NCBI GenBank assembly: GCA_902569415.1
Contig: CACFUH010000007.1
Location: forward strand, 1-47,022
Direction: 5' to 3'
From: an uncultured Pelagibacteraceae bacterium
Lineage (GTDB): Bacteria; Pseudomonadota; Alphaproteobacteria; Pelagibacterales; Pelagibacteraceae
DNA length: 47,022 bases
This document shows, in pieces, positions 1 to 9,140 of this stretch. The number at the start of each line of letters is the position of its first letter. Position 1 is the first letter of the stretch. Made by a program: the position numbers and the translations under genes. The notes beneath the pieces were generated by a model. That model was given only the letters and a program-made list of their open reading frames with translations, was not told the DNA's origin and did not search any database.

Positions 1-1
1 C

Positions 2-73
2 ATATTGAATGACTTAGATTTAGATTCAATTAGAAACAAGATTTTATTAAAAGTTCTTCCTTTAAAAATATAA
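2..73 (+). CDS. C-terminal end of an unidentified upstream gene (partial)
   Basis: An open frame runs from the window edge to a TAA at 71-73, giving a 23-residue tail (ILNDLDLDSI then RNKILLKVLPLKI). It lies 21 bp before def on the same strand, so it could be the last part of the preceding gene of the def-fmt-truA cluster. The tail is too short to assign to a family, and an open frame of this length could arise by chance in AT-rich DNA. Confidence 0.35.
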   Translation: MLNDLDLDSIRNKILLKVLPLKI

Positions 74-94
74 AATTTATAATAAAATTAATTT

Positions 95-619
95 ATGACT
101 ATTAGAAAAATACTCACAGAACCAGATCCAATATTAAAAAAAATATCTGGTCCAGTTGAATCTGTTGGAGCAGAAGAACAAAAACTTATGGATGATATGC
201 TAGAGACCATGTACGATGCAAAAGGTATTGGTTTGGCAGCAATTCAAATAGGTGTACCAAAAAGAATTATTGTTATGGATTTATCAAAGGAAGGAGAAAA
301 AAATGATCCCATGTATTTTGTTAATCCAGTAATTAAAAATAAAAATCAAGCTTTATCTAAGTATGAAGAGGGCTGTTTAAGTGTTCCAAATCAATTTATA
401 GAAGTAAGTCGACCAAGCATGTGTGAAGTTGAATACTTAGATTATAATGGAGAAAAAAAAAATCTTAAATGTGATAATTTATTAGCAACATGTATACAGC
501 ATGAAATTGATCATCTAGAAGGAATTACAATTTTGACATATGTTTCAAAGCTAAAAAGATCAATGATTGAAAAAAAACTATCTAAAACAAAAGCCAATGA
601 AGACAGAGTTGTGCTTTAG
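95..619 (+). CDS. def: Peptide deformylase
   Basis: Removes the N-formyl group from the initiator methionine of new proteins in the cytosol; metal-dependent. All three family motifs are present: GIGLAAIQ (residues 44-51), EGCLS (92-96, with metal-ligand Cys94) and QHEIDH (135-140, with His136, catalytic Glu137 and His140). At 174 aa it has the usual length. It is followed after 2 bp by fmt, which adds the formyl group that Def removes, so the two opposing activities are co-transcribed. The ATG at 95 gives the standard MxIRxIL-type N-terminus. Confidence 0.97.
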   Translation: MTIRKILTEPDPILKKISGPVESVGAEEQKLMDDMLETMYDAKGIGLAAIQIGVPKRIIVMDLSKEGEKNDPMYFVNPVIKNKNQALSKYEEGCLSVPNQFIEVSRPSMCEVEYLDYNGEKKNLKCDNLLATCIQHEIDHLEGITILTYVSKLKRSMIEKKLSKTKANEDRVVL

Positions 620-621
620 TT

Positions 622-1545
622 ATGAAAAAAAAAATTGTTTTTATGGGTACATCAAATTTTGCTGTTCCTATTTTAAAATCACTTTATCAAAATGGATATC
701 CAATCCCTGTTGTTTACACACAACCACCTAAAAAGTCTAATAGAGGTCAAAAGTTTAATAAATCTCCAATTAATTTATTCTCTGAAAATATAAGTCTAGA
801 TGTAAGAACTCCTCAATCTTTAAAAAATAATAATGAGGAAGAAACATATCTGAAAGAATTAAAACCAGATATAATATTAGTAGTTTCGTACGGACAGATT
901 ATTCCTAAAAATCTTTTAAATATTCCTAAATATGGGTTTTTAAATGTTCATGCTTCTCTACTTCCAAAATGGAGAGGAGCCGCGCCAATACAACGATCAA
1001 TAATGAATCTTGATAAAGAATCAGGAATTAGCATAATGAAAATAAATGAAGATTTAGATGAGGGACCAGTTTGTAATCAATACTCATTAAATATTCCAGA
1101 AAAAATGAATGCAGAAGAATTGTCTGAAAAATTATCACTAATAGCATCGGAAAAAATTTTAGATATTTTAGATAATATTTATGATGGCAATGTAGAATTT
1201 AAAGATCAAGATCATTCAAAAGCGACCTATGCAAGAAAAATTCAAAAACTAGAAGGGAAAATTGATTGGAATGAAAACGCAGAAAAGATAATCGGAAAAA
1301 TAAATGGACTTTACCCATATCCAGGTGCTTTTTTCTTATTTAATGGAGAAAGGTATAAAATATTAAAAGCAAAAAAATCAAGCACGACAGGAAAACCAGG
1401 AGATATTGTAAGTGAAAATTTTGAGGTGTGTTGTGGAGAAGGATCAATAAAGGTATTAAGTATTCAGAGAGAAGGAAAAAGAGTTCAACAAATAAATGAA
1501 TTTTTACTTGGTACTCAAATAAAAAAAGGCTTCAATATTGCTTAA
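622..1545 (+). CDS. fmt: Methionyl-tRNA formyltransferase
   Basis: Transfers a formyl group from 10-formyl-THF to Met-tRNA(fMet) for translation initiation. The 307-aa protein has the usual length. The N-terminal Rossmann-like formyltransferase domain carries the catalytic segment NVHASLLPKWRG (Asn108, His110) and the aspartate of the LDEG segment (Asp146), matching the Asn-His-Asp triad of the family. The C-terminal third (about 205-300) is the OB-like tRNA-binding domain. It lies 2 bp after def, and its stop shares one base (TAATG) with the start of truA, which suggests translational coupling. Confidence 0.97.
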   Translation: MKKKIVFMGTSNFAVPILKSLYQNGYPIPVVYTQPPKKSNRGQKFNKSPINLFSENISLDVRTPQSLKNNNEEETYLKELKPDIILVVSYGQIIPKNLLNIPKYGFLNVHASLLPKWRGAAPIQRSIMNLDKESGISIMKINEDLDEGPVCNQYSLNIPEKMNAEELSEKLSLIASEKILDILDNIYDGNVEFKDQDHSKATYARKIQKLEGKIDWNENAEKIIGKINGLYPYPGAFFLFNGERYKILKAKKSSTTGKPGDIVSENFEVCCGEGSIKVLSIQREGKRVQQINEFLLGTQIKKGFNIA

Positions 1546-2285
1546 TGTATAGATATCAAATTTTGATTGAATATGTCGGAACACCTTTCATAGGTTGGCA
1601 AATACAAAAAAAAGGAAAGTCTGTTCAAAAAATAATTCAATCAACCTTATCAAAATTATTGAAGCAAAAAATTATTTTGTTTTCTGCAGGGCGAACAGAT
1701 CGTGAAGTACACGCAAACGGACAATCAGCTCATTTTGATGTTGAAAATAAAATTCAAAATATAGATAAAATGATTAAATCTCTAAATTTTTTTCTAAATC
1801 CAAAAAAAATTTCTATAATTAATATTATTAAAAGAAATAAAAATTTTCATGCAAGGTATTCTGCTAAAGAAAGAGTATACAAATATTTTATTATTAACCG
1901 TTTAGCTACACCTGTTATAGAAAATGAAAGAGCATGGCATATAAGAAAGAAACTAGATATAAAATTATTAAAAGAAGGTGCTAAAAAATTTGAAGGCACG
2001 CATGACTTTAGCACCATGAGGGCAACAAATTGTTACGCTAAAAGTCCTATAAAAAAAATTAATAAGATAACTATAAAGGAGATCAATAAAAAAATTGAAA
2101 TTGAATTTAGATCAAAATCTTTTTTAAGAAATCAAGTTAGATCAATGGTTGGATGTTTAAAATATTTAGCAGAAAAGAAATGGGATATTAAAAAATTTGA
2201 AAATGTTTTTAAATCAAAAAAAAGGAAAAATTGTGCTCCTCCTGCGCCAGCTTGTGGGCTGTATCTTGAAAAAATTATCTACTGA
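1545..2285 (+). CDS. truA: tRNA pseudouridine(38-40) synthase TruA
   Basis: Isomerises uridines 38-40 in the anticodon stem-loop of tRNAs. The 246-aa protein shows the TruA catalytic segment AGRTDREVHA around residue 52; the nucleophilic Asp (D52) is present, but the usual AG after it is RE. The later RNQVRSMVG segment is also typical of the family. It starts on the last base of fmt (TAATG). Its 3' end overlaps the convergent SET-domain gene by 11 bp, with no visible terminator between them. The def-fmt-truA neighbourhood next to dapE is common in alphaproteobacteria. Confidence 0.95.
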   Translation: MYRYQILIEYVGTPFIGWQIQKKGKSVQKIIQSTLSKLLKQKIILFSAGRTDREVHANGQSAHFDVENKIQNIDKMIKSLNFFLNPKKISIINIIKRNKNFHARYSAKERVYKYFIINRLATPVIENERAWHIRKKLDIKLLKEGAKKFEGTHDFSTMRATNCYAKSPIKKINKITIKEINKKIEIEFRSKSFLRNQVRSMVGCLKYLAEKKWDIKKFENVFKSKKRKNCAPPAPACGLYLEKIIY

Positions 2286-2751
2286 TTCTTGTACTTTTTT
2301 TGAATTTTTTATTAATTCTCCAACGACTTTCTGTTCTAACGATATAACCACAACAATTAATAGACTTACATTCACAAGGAAATTGCCTAAAGTCGGAGTC
2401 AAATCCGAAGCCGTAGTCACAGGTTAGTTCCTCACCTTTTTTAATTTCTTTACTTGAAACAACCCAAATTTTTAAGCCAGTTCCATCATATTCACAGTTA
2501 TTTGAGCATGAATGATTTATCAAGCGTGCAGTATTCCATGATACATCTCCATCTAAATCATATCTTTTATTTAAATTAAACAAGTAAATTGGTTTTGAAT
2601 TATCAAATTTATCTGAATCTTCAGTTTGTTTTTTTGTTATAATATTTCCTACGTATTCAATAATTTTAGTTCCAGCTTTAATATTCTTTGTAGCGTAAAG
2701 ACCACGTCCATTTTTATCAATATTAGATTTTTTAATTTTATAAAGCTTCAT
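2275..2751 (-). CDS. SET-domain protein (putative lysine methyltransferase)
   Basis: SET proteins transfer methyl groups from SAM to protein lysines; this one's substrate is unknown. The 158 aa (from ATG 2751) show the domain in order: GRGLYA (15-20), RLINHSC (76-82, the SAM-binding knot), ELTCDYGF (108-115, catalytic Tyr113), and a post-SET cysteine cluster CEC plus CC (Cys126, 128, 133, 134) that would bind zinc with Cys82. The frame stays open to a TTG at 2769, but ATG 2751 gives a normal SET N-terminus. It is the last gene of a minus-strand run, directly after a histone-deacetylase-family gene, and overlaps truA by 11 bp. Family assignment is firm; substrate and biological role are not. 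Confidence 0.9.
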   Translation of the reverse strand: MKLYKIKKSNIDKNGRGLYATKNIKAGTKIIEYVGNIITKKQTEDSDKFDNSKPIYLFNLNKRYDLDGDVSWNTARLINHSCSNNCEYDGTGLKIWVVSSKEIKKGEELTCDYGFGFDSDFRQFPCECKSINCCGYIVRTESRWRINKKFKKSTRISR

Positions 2752-2782
2752 GAGAGTTTGTTTAACCAAAGATTTATGGTTT

Positions 2783-3706
2783 TCAATTAAATTCTAATAG
2801 TGCGTTAACATGCTCGTTCGCACTTTCAGCCAAGGCATTAAGATCATAACCACCTTCTAAAATAGAAACAACTTTTCCATTACAAAACTCCTTTGTTGTC
2901 TCCAAAGCTCTTCTGGTTATCTCATAATAGTCTTTAGACTCTAAATTTAGCTGACATAATGGATCAAGACGATGAGCATCATAGCCCGCTGACATTAATA
3001 TAAACTCAGGTCTAAATTCTTTTAATCTTTTAAGCATATGCTCATAAGCATCAAAATATTGTCTAGAGTTAGTGCCTGCTGGTAGTGGGATGTTTAAAGC
3101 ATTGTTATACTCACCTTTTTCATCCTCTGTTCCACCTCCCGGGTAGTATGGATATTGATGTAAGCTTGAAAAAAAAACATTCTTGTTAGACTTAAGAATA
3201 TCATAAGTTCCATTCCCAAAGTGACAATCCCAGTCCAAAACTGCAACTCTTTTATATTTATACTTAGAAATTAAATAATTTGCAGCAACACCAATATTAT
3301 TTATTACACAAAAACCCATTGCTTTACTTTTTTCAGCGTGATGTCCCGGAGGTCTTGTAACACAATGAGCTGCTCCAAATTCTTTATTTTCAACTCCATC
3401 AATTGCAGCGATTATAGAACCAACCGCATCAAAAGTTGCATCTTTACTTCCTGGTGAAACAACTGTATCGCCATCTAAAAATACTAAACCTTTTTCCGGA
3501 AAAGCGTTTTCAACTGTATCAAAATAACTAGAAGAATGTGCTTGTTTAATAATATCTTTATCAAAACTAGCTGGATTTTTCCAAATTAATTTTTTATTTT
3601 TTTTTAATTTTTCAAGTATCGAAGTAACTCTTGCTATGCTTTCAGGATGTCCAGAACCAGTATTATGATTTAAAGATGATTTTGATGTAACTATTGCTGT
3701 TTTCAT
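2783..3706 (-). CDS. Histone deacetylase family protein (AcuC/acetylpolyamine amidohydrolase-like)
   Basis: Zn-dependent deacetylase fold that removes acetyl groups from acetyl-lysine or acetylated amines. The 307-aa protein shows the diagnostic RPPGHHAE (118-125, catalytic His pair 122-123), DWDCHFGNGT (158-167, metal ligands Asp160 and His162) and the later SAGYDAH metal-ligand segment. The start ATG shares one base with the dapE stop (TAATG). Substrate could be acetyl-lysine on proteins, acetylpolyamines or another acetylamide; the sequence does not decide. Placement between dapE and a SET-domain gene makes a lysine-related role attractive but unproven. Confidence 0.93.
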   Translation of the reverse strand: MKTAIVTSKSSLNHNTGSGHPESIARVTSILEKLKKNKKLIWKNPASFDKDIIKQAHSSSYFDTVENAFPEKGLVFLDGDTVVSPGSKDATFDAVGSIIAAIDGVENKEFGAAHCVTRPPGHHAEKSKAMGFCVINNIGVAANYLISKYKYKRVAVLDWDCHFGNGTYDILKSNKNVFFSSLHQYPYYPGGGTEDEKGEYNNALNIPLPAGTNSRQYFDAYEHMLKRLKEFRPEFILMSAGYDAHRLDPLCQLNLESKDYYEITRRALETTKEFCNGKVVSILEGGYDLNALAESANEHVNALLEFN

Positions 3707-4845
3707 TAAAAATAATTTTCTAAAATATTATAATATATTTTAGTCAATTTTTTCAAATCTGAAATTGGTGACCTCTCATCCACCATGTGAATAGTGGAGT
3801 TTCTTAATCCTAATTCTAATCTTGGGATTGAACCTAAAAATCTACTATCACTTGTACCACCTCTACAATTTAATTTTGCGGAATTACCTGTAACTTTTTT
3901 AACAATTTTTTTAACCATATAAATATCTTTATTAGGTTTAGTGTAAAAAGCTTCACCACTAACCCTATATTCTATTTTAGTTTTACATTTTTCTTTTTTT
4001 GCAACTGCATTTATTATTTTACTTAGTTTTTTCTTTAGAGAAGAAGATTTATGTTTGGAGTTAAATCTAACATTAAATTTTGCACTAGCAGATTGAGGCA
4101 CTACATTTTCAGATAAATTATCTACGTTCATTTTTGTAAACTCTAAGTTAGATGGGGGCATGAATTTTGTACCATTATCTAAAGTTGAACTTTTTAATTT
4201 TGCTATTATTTTAGCTAAGGCTGTACATGGATTGATATAAGAACCAGCAAACGCTGAGTGACCACTTTTACCATATACAGTTAAAATTGCATTCATAGAA
4301 CCACGTCTTCCAATTCTTATTTCATCTCCAACTGATTTATTTGAAGATGGCTCTCCTACTACAGAAAAATCTATTTTCTCACCTTTTTTTCTTAGATAGT
4401 TCATAACTGCTGGACATCCAAAACCAGTTGTTTCTTCATCTGCTGAAATAATAATTGAAATAGATCCTTTAAATTTTTTATTTTTAATAAAATTACTAAC
4501 TGCACTTATCCAACAAGCTACACCACCTTTCATATCTTGAGAACCTCTGCCGTTTAGGTATCCATTTTTAACAACTGCTTTAAATGGTGAAATTTCCCAA
4601 TTATTAAGATTGGCAACTACATCTGTGTGTCCTAAAAAGTTTATGTGAGGTTTTGATTTGCCATATCTTGCATATAAATTTAAAGCTGATTTTGGTCCAG
4701 TCCCTTTTGATTTAATTATTTTACATTTAAAACCGATAGAATTAAGTTTCTTGGATAAGAATTTCATTATACCCTTATCTTCAGTTTTAATTGTTGGAAA
4801 TCTTATTAGCTCTTGAGCTAACTTTATTTCATTAAAAATTTTCAT
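3706..4845 (-). CDS. dapE: Succinyl-diaminopimelate desuccinylase
   Basis: Hydrolyses N-succinyl-LL-diaminopimelate to LL-DAP and succinate in the succinylase branch of lysine and peptidoglycan DAP synthesis. It is an M20-family di-zinc enzyme: GHTDVV (His73, Asp75), the bridging Asp in GSQDMKGG (Asp104) and the SADEET segment (Glu137, Glu138) are visible. At 379 aa it has the usual length. It lies 2 bp after dapD, which makes its substrate precursor, and overlaps the deacetylase gene by 1 bp. The dapD-dapE order matches other alphaproteobacteria. Confidence 0.96.
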   Translation of the reverse strand: MKIFNEIKLAQELIRFPTIKTEDKGIMKFLSKKLNSIGFKCKIIKSKGTGPKSALNLYARYGKSKPHINFLGHTDVVANLNNWEISPFKAVVKNGYLNGRGSQDMKGGVACWISAVSNFIKNKKFKGSISIIISADEETTGFGCPAVMNYLRKKGEKIDFSVVGEPSSNKSVGDEIRIGRRGSMNAILTVYGKSGHSAFAGSYINPCTALAKIIAKLKSSTLDNGTKFMPPSNLEFTKMNVDNLSENVVPQSASAKFNVRFNSKHKSSSLKKKLSKIINAVAKKEKCKTKIEYRVSGEAFYTKPNKDIYMVKKIVKKVTGNSAKLNCRGGTSDSRFLGSIPRLELGLRNSTIHMVDERSPISDLKKLTKIYYNILENYF

Positions 4846-4847
4846 TA

Positions 4848-5678
4848 TTAATCTCTTAATAGGTCATTAATAGATGTTTTAGACCTTGTTTTTTCATCAA
4901 CCTGTTTAATAATAACTGCACAATATAGAGAGGGTGCTGAAGGATTATTTTTGTCAGGCAAAGATCCAGGTACCACAACTGAATATGGAGGTATTTTTCC
5001 ATACGTAATCTCACCTGTTTTTCTATTTACAATTTTTGTTGATTGACCAATATACATTCCCATACTTATTACAGATCCTTCTCCTACAATTACACCTTCT
5101 ACAACTTCTGACATTGCTCCTAAAAAAACATTATCTTCAATAATTGTAGGCAATGCTTGTGCTGGCTCTAATACTCCTCCAACTCCACTTGCAGCAGATA
5201 TATGACAATTTTTTCCAATTTGGCTACAACTGCCTGCTCTAGCAAAAGTATCAATCATTGTTCCTTCATCAATGTATGCACCGATATTAACATAGCAAGG
5301 CATTAGGACTGCATTTTTGCCAACAAAAGATCCTTTTCTTACAGGCGAGTTTGGAACCATCCTAAAGCCTGCTTTTTCATGATCTTCTTTTGTCCATCCT
5401 GCTGTTTTACCTTTAAGTAAGTGAGCTTTATCATACCAGCTACTATAAGGACCATTTAAATTCTCCATTGGATAAATTCTAAAACTTAACATGATTGCTT
5501 TTTTAAGATGTTGATGGGTTACCCATTCTCCATTAATCTTTTCTGCAACTCTAACTTTTCCACTGTCTAAATCTGAAATGATTTGATTAATAGTATCTTT
5601 AATCTTTTTATCAGAATTAGGGTTTATTTTATCTTTATTTTCCCAAGCATCATTTATAATTTTTTCTATATCACTCAT
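4848..5678 (-). CDS. dapD: 2,3,4,5-tetrahydropyridine-2,6-dicarboxylate N-succinyltransferase
   Basis: Transfers succinyl from succinyl-CoA to tetrahydrodipicolinate, the first step of the succinylase DAP pathway. The 276-aa protein has an N-terminal helical part (with the segment [10 protein letters not shown]) and a central left-handed beta-helix of hexapeptide repeats (about residues 100-225, including [20 protein letters not shown]), typical of trimeric DapD. It sits 4 bp after the HAD hydrolase gene and 2 bp before dapE. Confidence 0.96.
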   Translation of the reverse strand: MSDIEKIINDAWENKDKINPNSDKKIKDTINQIISDLDSGKVRVAEKINGEWVTHQHLKKAIMLSFRIYPMENLNGPYSSWYDKAHLLKGKTAGWTKEDHEKAGFRMVPNSPVRKGSFVGKNAVLMPCYVNIGAYIDEGTMIDTFARAGSCSQIGKNCHISAASGVGGVLEPAQALPTIIEDNVFLGAMSEVVEGVIVGEGSVISMGMYIGQSTKIVNRKTGEITYGKIPPYSVVVPGSLPDKNNPSAPSLYCAVIIKQVDEKTRSKTSINDLLRD

Positions 5679-5682
5679 AATA

Positions 5683-6372
5683 TTATTCCTCTTTTAATAA
5701 CCTTATTTTTTTTAAAAATAAAGCAAGATTATCAATTTTATAATCAATCACATATTTATATTTTTGTATGTCATTAATTGGTTGATCATTAATAAACCAA
5801 ACTTTTGTCATGTCTTTTGCTGTATCTGATGAGAGATTTTTAGCAATATCTTCTATATAAACAGTTTCTTCATTAGTAGGGATTTTAAACTTGTCGCACA
5901 TTAATTTAAGTGATTCAGGGTTAGGCTTTGGTTTAAATTGAAAATCAACAATATCCATGATTTTTCCTTCAAATAAATCATCAATACCTATTTTTTTCAT
6001 ACAATTAATTGCATGTTCTTTGCTGCCATTAGTTGCGCAATACATTTTTACATCTAATTTTAATAGCTCTTCTCTTAATTCCATATCTTTTTCAAGACAA
6101 TCGTAATTGATATTGTGCACATACTTAAGGAACTCTTTAGCATCTATTAAATCTGGATAATTTTTCATTAATCCATTTAAAGAAGTATCGTATTTATAAA
6201 AATAATCTGCTTGAATTTCTTTTGCCTTAATTTTATCTATATCAAGTTTAATTGAGATAAATTCTGTCATTCTGGTTGATACTTGACCAAATAAAGTTTT
6301 TAAATATTTTGGATGATATACACATCCATCCATATCTAAAATTAAATATTTTATTTTTTTTAAATCCTTCAT
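5683..6372 (-). CDS. HAD-superfamily hydrolase, probable pyrimidine 5'-nucleotidase
   Basis: A cytosolic phosphatase of the haloacid dehalogenase fold. Motif I is LDMDGCVY near the N-terminus (nucleophile and acid Asp two residues apart), motif II is the CATNGS segment, and motif III/IV is around KPKPNPES and VYIEDIAKN. The 229-aa size and the alpha-helical cap after motif I fit the Sdt1-like pyrimidine 5'-nucleotidase group, which in other alphaproteobacteria also sits beside argB and dapD. Its ATG overlaps the argB stop by 4 bp (ATGA). Substrate is inferred from family and neighbourhood; another nucleotide or sugar phosphate is possible. Confidence 0.85.
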   Translation of the reverse strand: MKDLKKIKYLILDMDGCVYHPKYLKTLFGQVSTRMTEFISIKLDIDKIKAKEIQADYFYKYDTSLNGLMKNYPDLIDAKEFLKYVHNINYDCLEKDMELREELLKLDVKMYCATNGSKEHAINCMKKIGIDDLFEGKIMDIVDFQFKPKPNPESLKLMCDKFKIPTNEETVYIEDIAKNLSSDTAKDMTKVWFINDQPINDIQKYKYVIDYKIDNLALFLKKIRLLKEE

Positions 6373-7217
6373 TTTCTGATTAAAGTTCCAGCACCTTTAT
6401 CAGAAAATAACTCAAATAATATTGAATGAGGTTTTCTTCCGTCAACTATAACTACACCCTTTACTCCATTATTTACAGCATCGAGGCAGGTATTGATTTT
6501 TGGAATCATTCCACCAGAAATATCACCATCCTTAAGCATTTTTTCTGCAATAGAAGAATTGATCTCTGATATTAGTTTTTTATTTTTATCAAGGACACCC
6601 TCAACATCAGTCATCAACAATAATCTTCTTGAGCTAAGTTTTTTAGCAACCGAACCAGCAGCAATATCAGCATTTATATTATAGATTTTTTTATCATCAC
6701 TAGCACCCATAGGTACCACTATTGGAATTTTTTTTTCTTTTATTATTTTTAAAATAGCTTTAGAATCTATTTCTTTTGGTGAACCAACAAAACCAAGTTC
6801 TTTTTTTTCTGGTTTAATTTTAATTATATTTTTGTTGTGAGGTGCTACAGACTCTCCAATTGTTTGAAGATTTTTTAAATTATTTATAATTTCAAAATTT
6901 AATTCTAAAAGTGCTTCTTCAACAACTTTAATAGTTATTTCATCAGTAACTCTTAAACCATCAATAAATTTTGATTCTATATTTAACTTATCAAGTTTTT
7001 TTTTTATATTTTTTCCACCACCATGAATAACTATTAATGATAACCCTAACTTATATATTACCGAAATGTCTTCAATAAATTGTTTAAATAAATTTTTATC
7101 AAGTAGTACTGATCCACCACATTTAATTACAATTATCTCTTCTAAATACTTTTTAATATATTTTTTAACTTCATTGATAGATGGACCATTAGCGGGTAAA
7201 ATTTTTTCTAAATCCAT
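6369..7217 (-). CDS. argB: Acetylglutamate kinase
   Basis: Phosphorylates N-acetyl-L-glutamate, the second step of arginine/ornithine synthesis. The 282-aa amino-acid-kinase protein shows IKCGGSVL (Lys32, GG), HGGGKN (65-70), the NINADIAAG acetylglutamate/ATP site and the C-terminal DGRKPHSIL segment ending in the usual GTLI. It starts one base after the yidC stop. The other visible arginine genes, argD and argF, lie about 30 kb away, so the pathway is not in a single operon. Confidence 0.96.
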   Translation of the reverse strand: MDLEKILPANGPSINEVKKYIKKYLEEIIVIKCGGSVLLDKNLFKQFIEDISVIYKLGLSLIVIHGGGKNIKKKLDKLNIESKFIDGLRVTDEITIKVVEEALLELNFEIINNLKNLQTIGESVAPHNKNIIKIKPEKKELGFVGSPKEIDSKAILKIIKEKKIPIVVPMGASDDKKIYNINADIAAGSVAKKLSSRRLLLMTDVEGVLDKNKKLISEINSSIAEKMLKDGDISGGMIPKINTCLDAVNNGVKGVVIVDGRKPHSILFELFSDKGAGTLIRK

Positions 7218-8897
7218 CTATTGTACTGTTTTAACAGCTGTTCTTTTTATAATAACATACTGTTGTGCCATTGTTAAAACGTTGTTGACTGTCCAATAAA
7301 TCACAAGACCTGATGGGAAAGGTGCCAATATTACAGTTAAAAAAAGTGGAAAGAACATAAATATTTTTGCCTGTATTGGATCTGGAGGAGTAGGGTTTAG
7401 CTTTTGTTGTAAATACATTGAAACTCCCATTAAACAAGGCCAAGCACCGATCAACAAAAATGATGGTGGATCCCATGGTATTATTCCAAATAAATTAAAA
7501 ATTGAAGTAGGGTCTCTCTCTGATAAATCTTTTATCCATCCAAAAAAAGGCTGATGTCTCATTTCTATAGTTACAAACAACATCTTATAGATTGCAAAGA
7601 AGAACGGTATTTGAATTAAGATTGGCAAACAACCAGAAAGAGGATTAATTTTTTCTTTTTTATATAATGCCATCATTTCTTGTTGTAACTTTACTTTATC
7701 TTCCTTGTGAAGTTCCTTTAACCTTGTCATTTCAGGTTGAAGGACTTTCATTTTAGCCATTGATCTAAATGAATAGTTTGAAAGTGGAAAAAATGCCAAT
7801 CTGATACAAAATGTAATTAAAACAATTGCTATTCCAAAATTACCTGAAATTTTAAAAAAATAATCAATTGCAAAGAATAATGGTTTAACTATGAAATAAA
7901 ACCAACCCCAATCTATAGCTAAATCAAATTTATCTACTTTTAATTTTTCTGCATATCCATCAATAACACCGACCTCTTTAGCTGCTATAATAATTTTAAT
8001 ATTATTTGATTTAGTTTCATTTGCGCCGACAGTAGTAGGGTTTCTCTCAATAAAATTAGCCTTAAATTTATTCTTAAATTCAAAATCTGCCTTAAATTCT
8101 TTATTTTTTTCTGGAATTAAGCTAGTGATCCAATATTTATCAGTAATACCCAGCCATCCTTTGCCCGCATTTACTGAATATTTTTTTTCTTCTATATCAT
8201 CATAATCTTGCTCTACTAACTGGTCATCAAATACTCCAAGAAGACCCTCGTGAAGAATATAAAAATTTGTAACTTCAGGTGCAGTATTTCTTATAATTTG
8301 ACCATATGGATAAAAATTATATTTTTTTTCTGTTGTATTTTTAATGGACTGGTCAACTGTAAATAAATATTCATCATCTATACTTATTTTTTTATTAAAT
8401 ATTATTCCCTGATCATTTTCCCATTTAAGATTTATAGGATTGTTTGGTGATAATTTATTATTTCCCACCACTTCCCATATGGTTTTGCTATTTGGCACAT
8501 CTATATTCTCATTATTAGTTGCCCAACCAGTTTCAATGTAATATCCATTATTTAAATTTCGAGGATTCAATAAAATTATCTGATCATTTCCATCCAAGGT
8601 TTCAGTGTACTTTTTGAATGTTAGGTCATCAATTGTACTTCCTGTTAAAGAAATCGATCCTTTCATGCTAATATTTTCAAATTCTACTCTTTGATTTTTA
8701 GATTTAGCTTCAGATCTAGAAATTTCTAAAACTTTTTCCTCAACTTCTAAACTTGGAGCTTCAGTCGTTTCTAAAACTTGGTTTTTTTCTTCTTGAACTT
8801 GTTTCAAATCTTGCGGACTTGGCGCAAAGAAAAGACTATAAAGAATAATTACAGCCGCACTAAGAGATATTGCTGCTATGACGTTTTTTGAATCCAT
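7218..8897 (-). CDS. yidC: Membrane protein insertase YidC
   Basis: Inserts and folds inner-membrane proteins, alone or with SecYEG. The 559-aa protein follows the Gram-negative layout: an N-terminal membrane anchor (about 6-25), a large periplasmic beta domain (about 60-325), then the conserved insertase core with five predicted membrane segments. The core contains the hydrophilic-groove arginine in FCIRLAFFPLS and the cytoplasmic hairpin around MKVLQPEMTRLKELHKED. It abuts yidD upstream (no gap) and argB downstream. The rpmH-rnpA-yidD-yidC order is widely conserved. Confidence 0.97.
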   Translation of the reverse strand: MDSKNVIAAISLSAAVIILYSLFFAPSPQDLKQVQEEKNQVLETTEAPSLEVEEKVLEISRSEAKSKNQRVEFENISMKGSISLTGSTIDDLTFKKYTETLDGNDQIILLNPRNLNNGYYIETGWATNNENIDVPNSKTIWEVVGNNKLSPNNPINLKWENDQGIIFNKKISIDDEYLFTVDQSIKNTTEKKYNFYPYGQIIRNTAPEVTNFYILHEGLLGVFDDQLVEQDYDDIEEKKYSVNAGKGWLGITDKYWITSLIPEKNKEFKADFEFKNKFKANFIERNPTTVGANETKSNNIKIIIAAKEVGVIDGYAEKLKVDKFDLAIDWGWFYFIVKPLFFAIDYFFKISGNFGIAIVLITFCIRLAFFPLSNYSFRSMAKMKVLQPEMTRLKELHKEDKVKLQQEMMALYKKEKINPLSGCLPILIQIPFFFAIYKMLFVTIEMRHQPFFGWIKDLSERDPTSIFNLFGIIPWDPPSFLLIGAWPCLMGVSMYLQQKLNPTPPDPIQAKIFMFFPLFLTVILAPFPSGLVIYWTVNNVLTMAQQYVIIKRTAVKTVQ

Positions 8898-9140
8898 TTA
8901 ATTTCTTTTCTTCTTTATTGGATCAAATCCCTCACCACCACCTAATACTTTAATTGGATGGCACGATAAGATTCTTTTTAAGCCTAAAAAACTACCTTTT
9001 AAAAGTCCGAATTCTTCAATACTTTCTATAAAGTATTCAGAACATGTAGGAAGATATCTACAATTATTTCCAAGATATGGTGACAAAATATATTGGTAAA
9101 ATTTTATAATTTTAATAATAATTTTTGAAAAAATATTCAT
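8898..9140 (-). CDS. yidD: Membrane protein insertion efficiency factor YidD
   Basis: Small peripheral membrane protein that assists YidC-dependent insertion. The 80 residues contain the family signature: YQYILSPYLGNNCRYLPTCS (residues 16-35) with its cysteines, then a short helix and the LSCHPIKVLGGGEGFDP segment. The N-terminal amphipathic stretch fits membrane association. It overlaps rnpA by one base (TAATG) and abuts yidC. Confidence 0.95.
   Translation of the reverse strand: MNIFSKIIIKIIKFYQYILSPYLGNNCRYLPTCSEYFIESIEEFGLLKGSFLGLKRILSCHPIKVLGGGEGFDPIKKKRN

Noticed and set aside
1683..1722. TruA catalytic motif GRTDREVHA instead of GRTDAGVHA as evidence of inactivity
   Set aside because: The catalytic Asp is present and the rest of the protein is full length, so loss of function is unlikely.
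7231..7476. An 81-aa minus-strand ORF overlapping the yidC 3' end in another frame
   Set aside because: It lies wholly within the conserved insertase core of yidC and has no start signal or family match.
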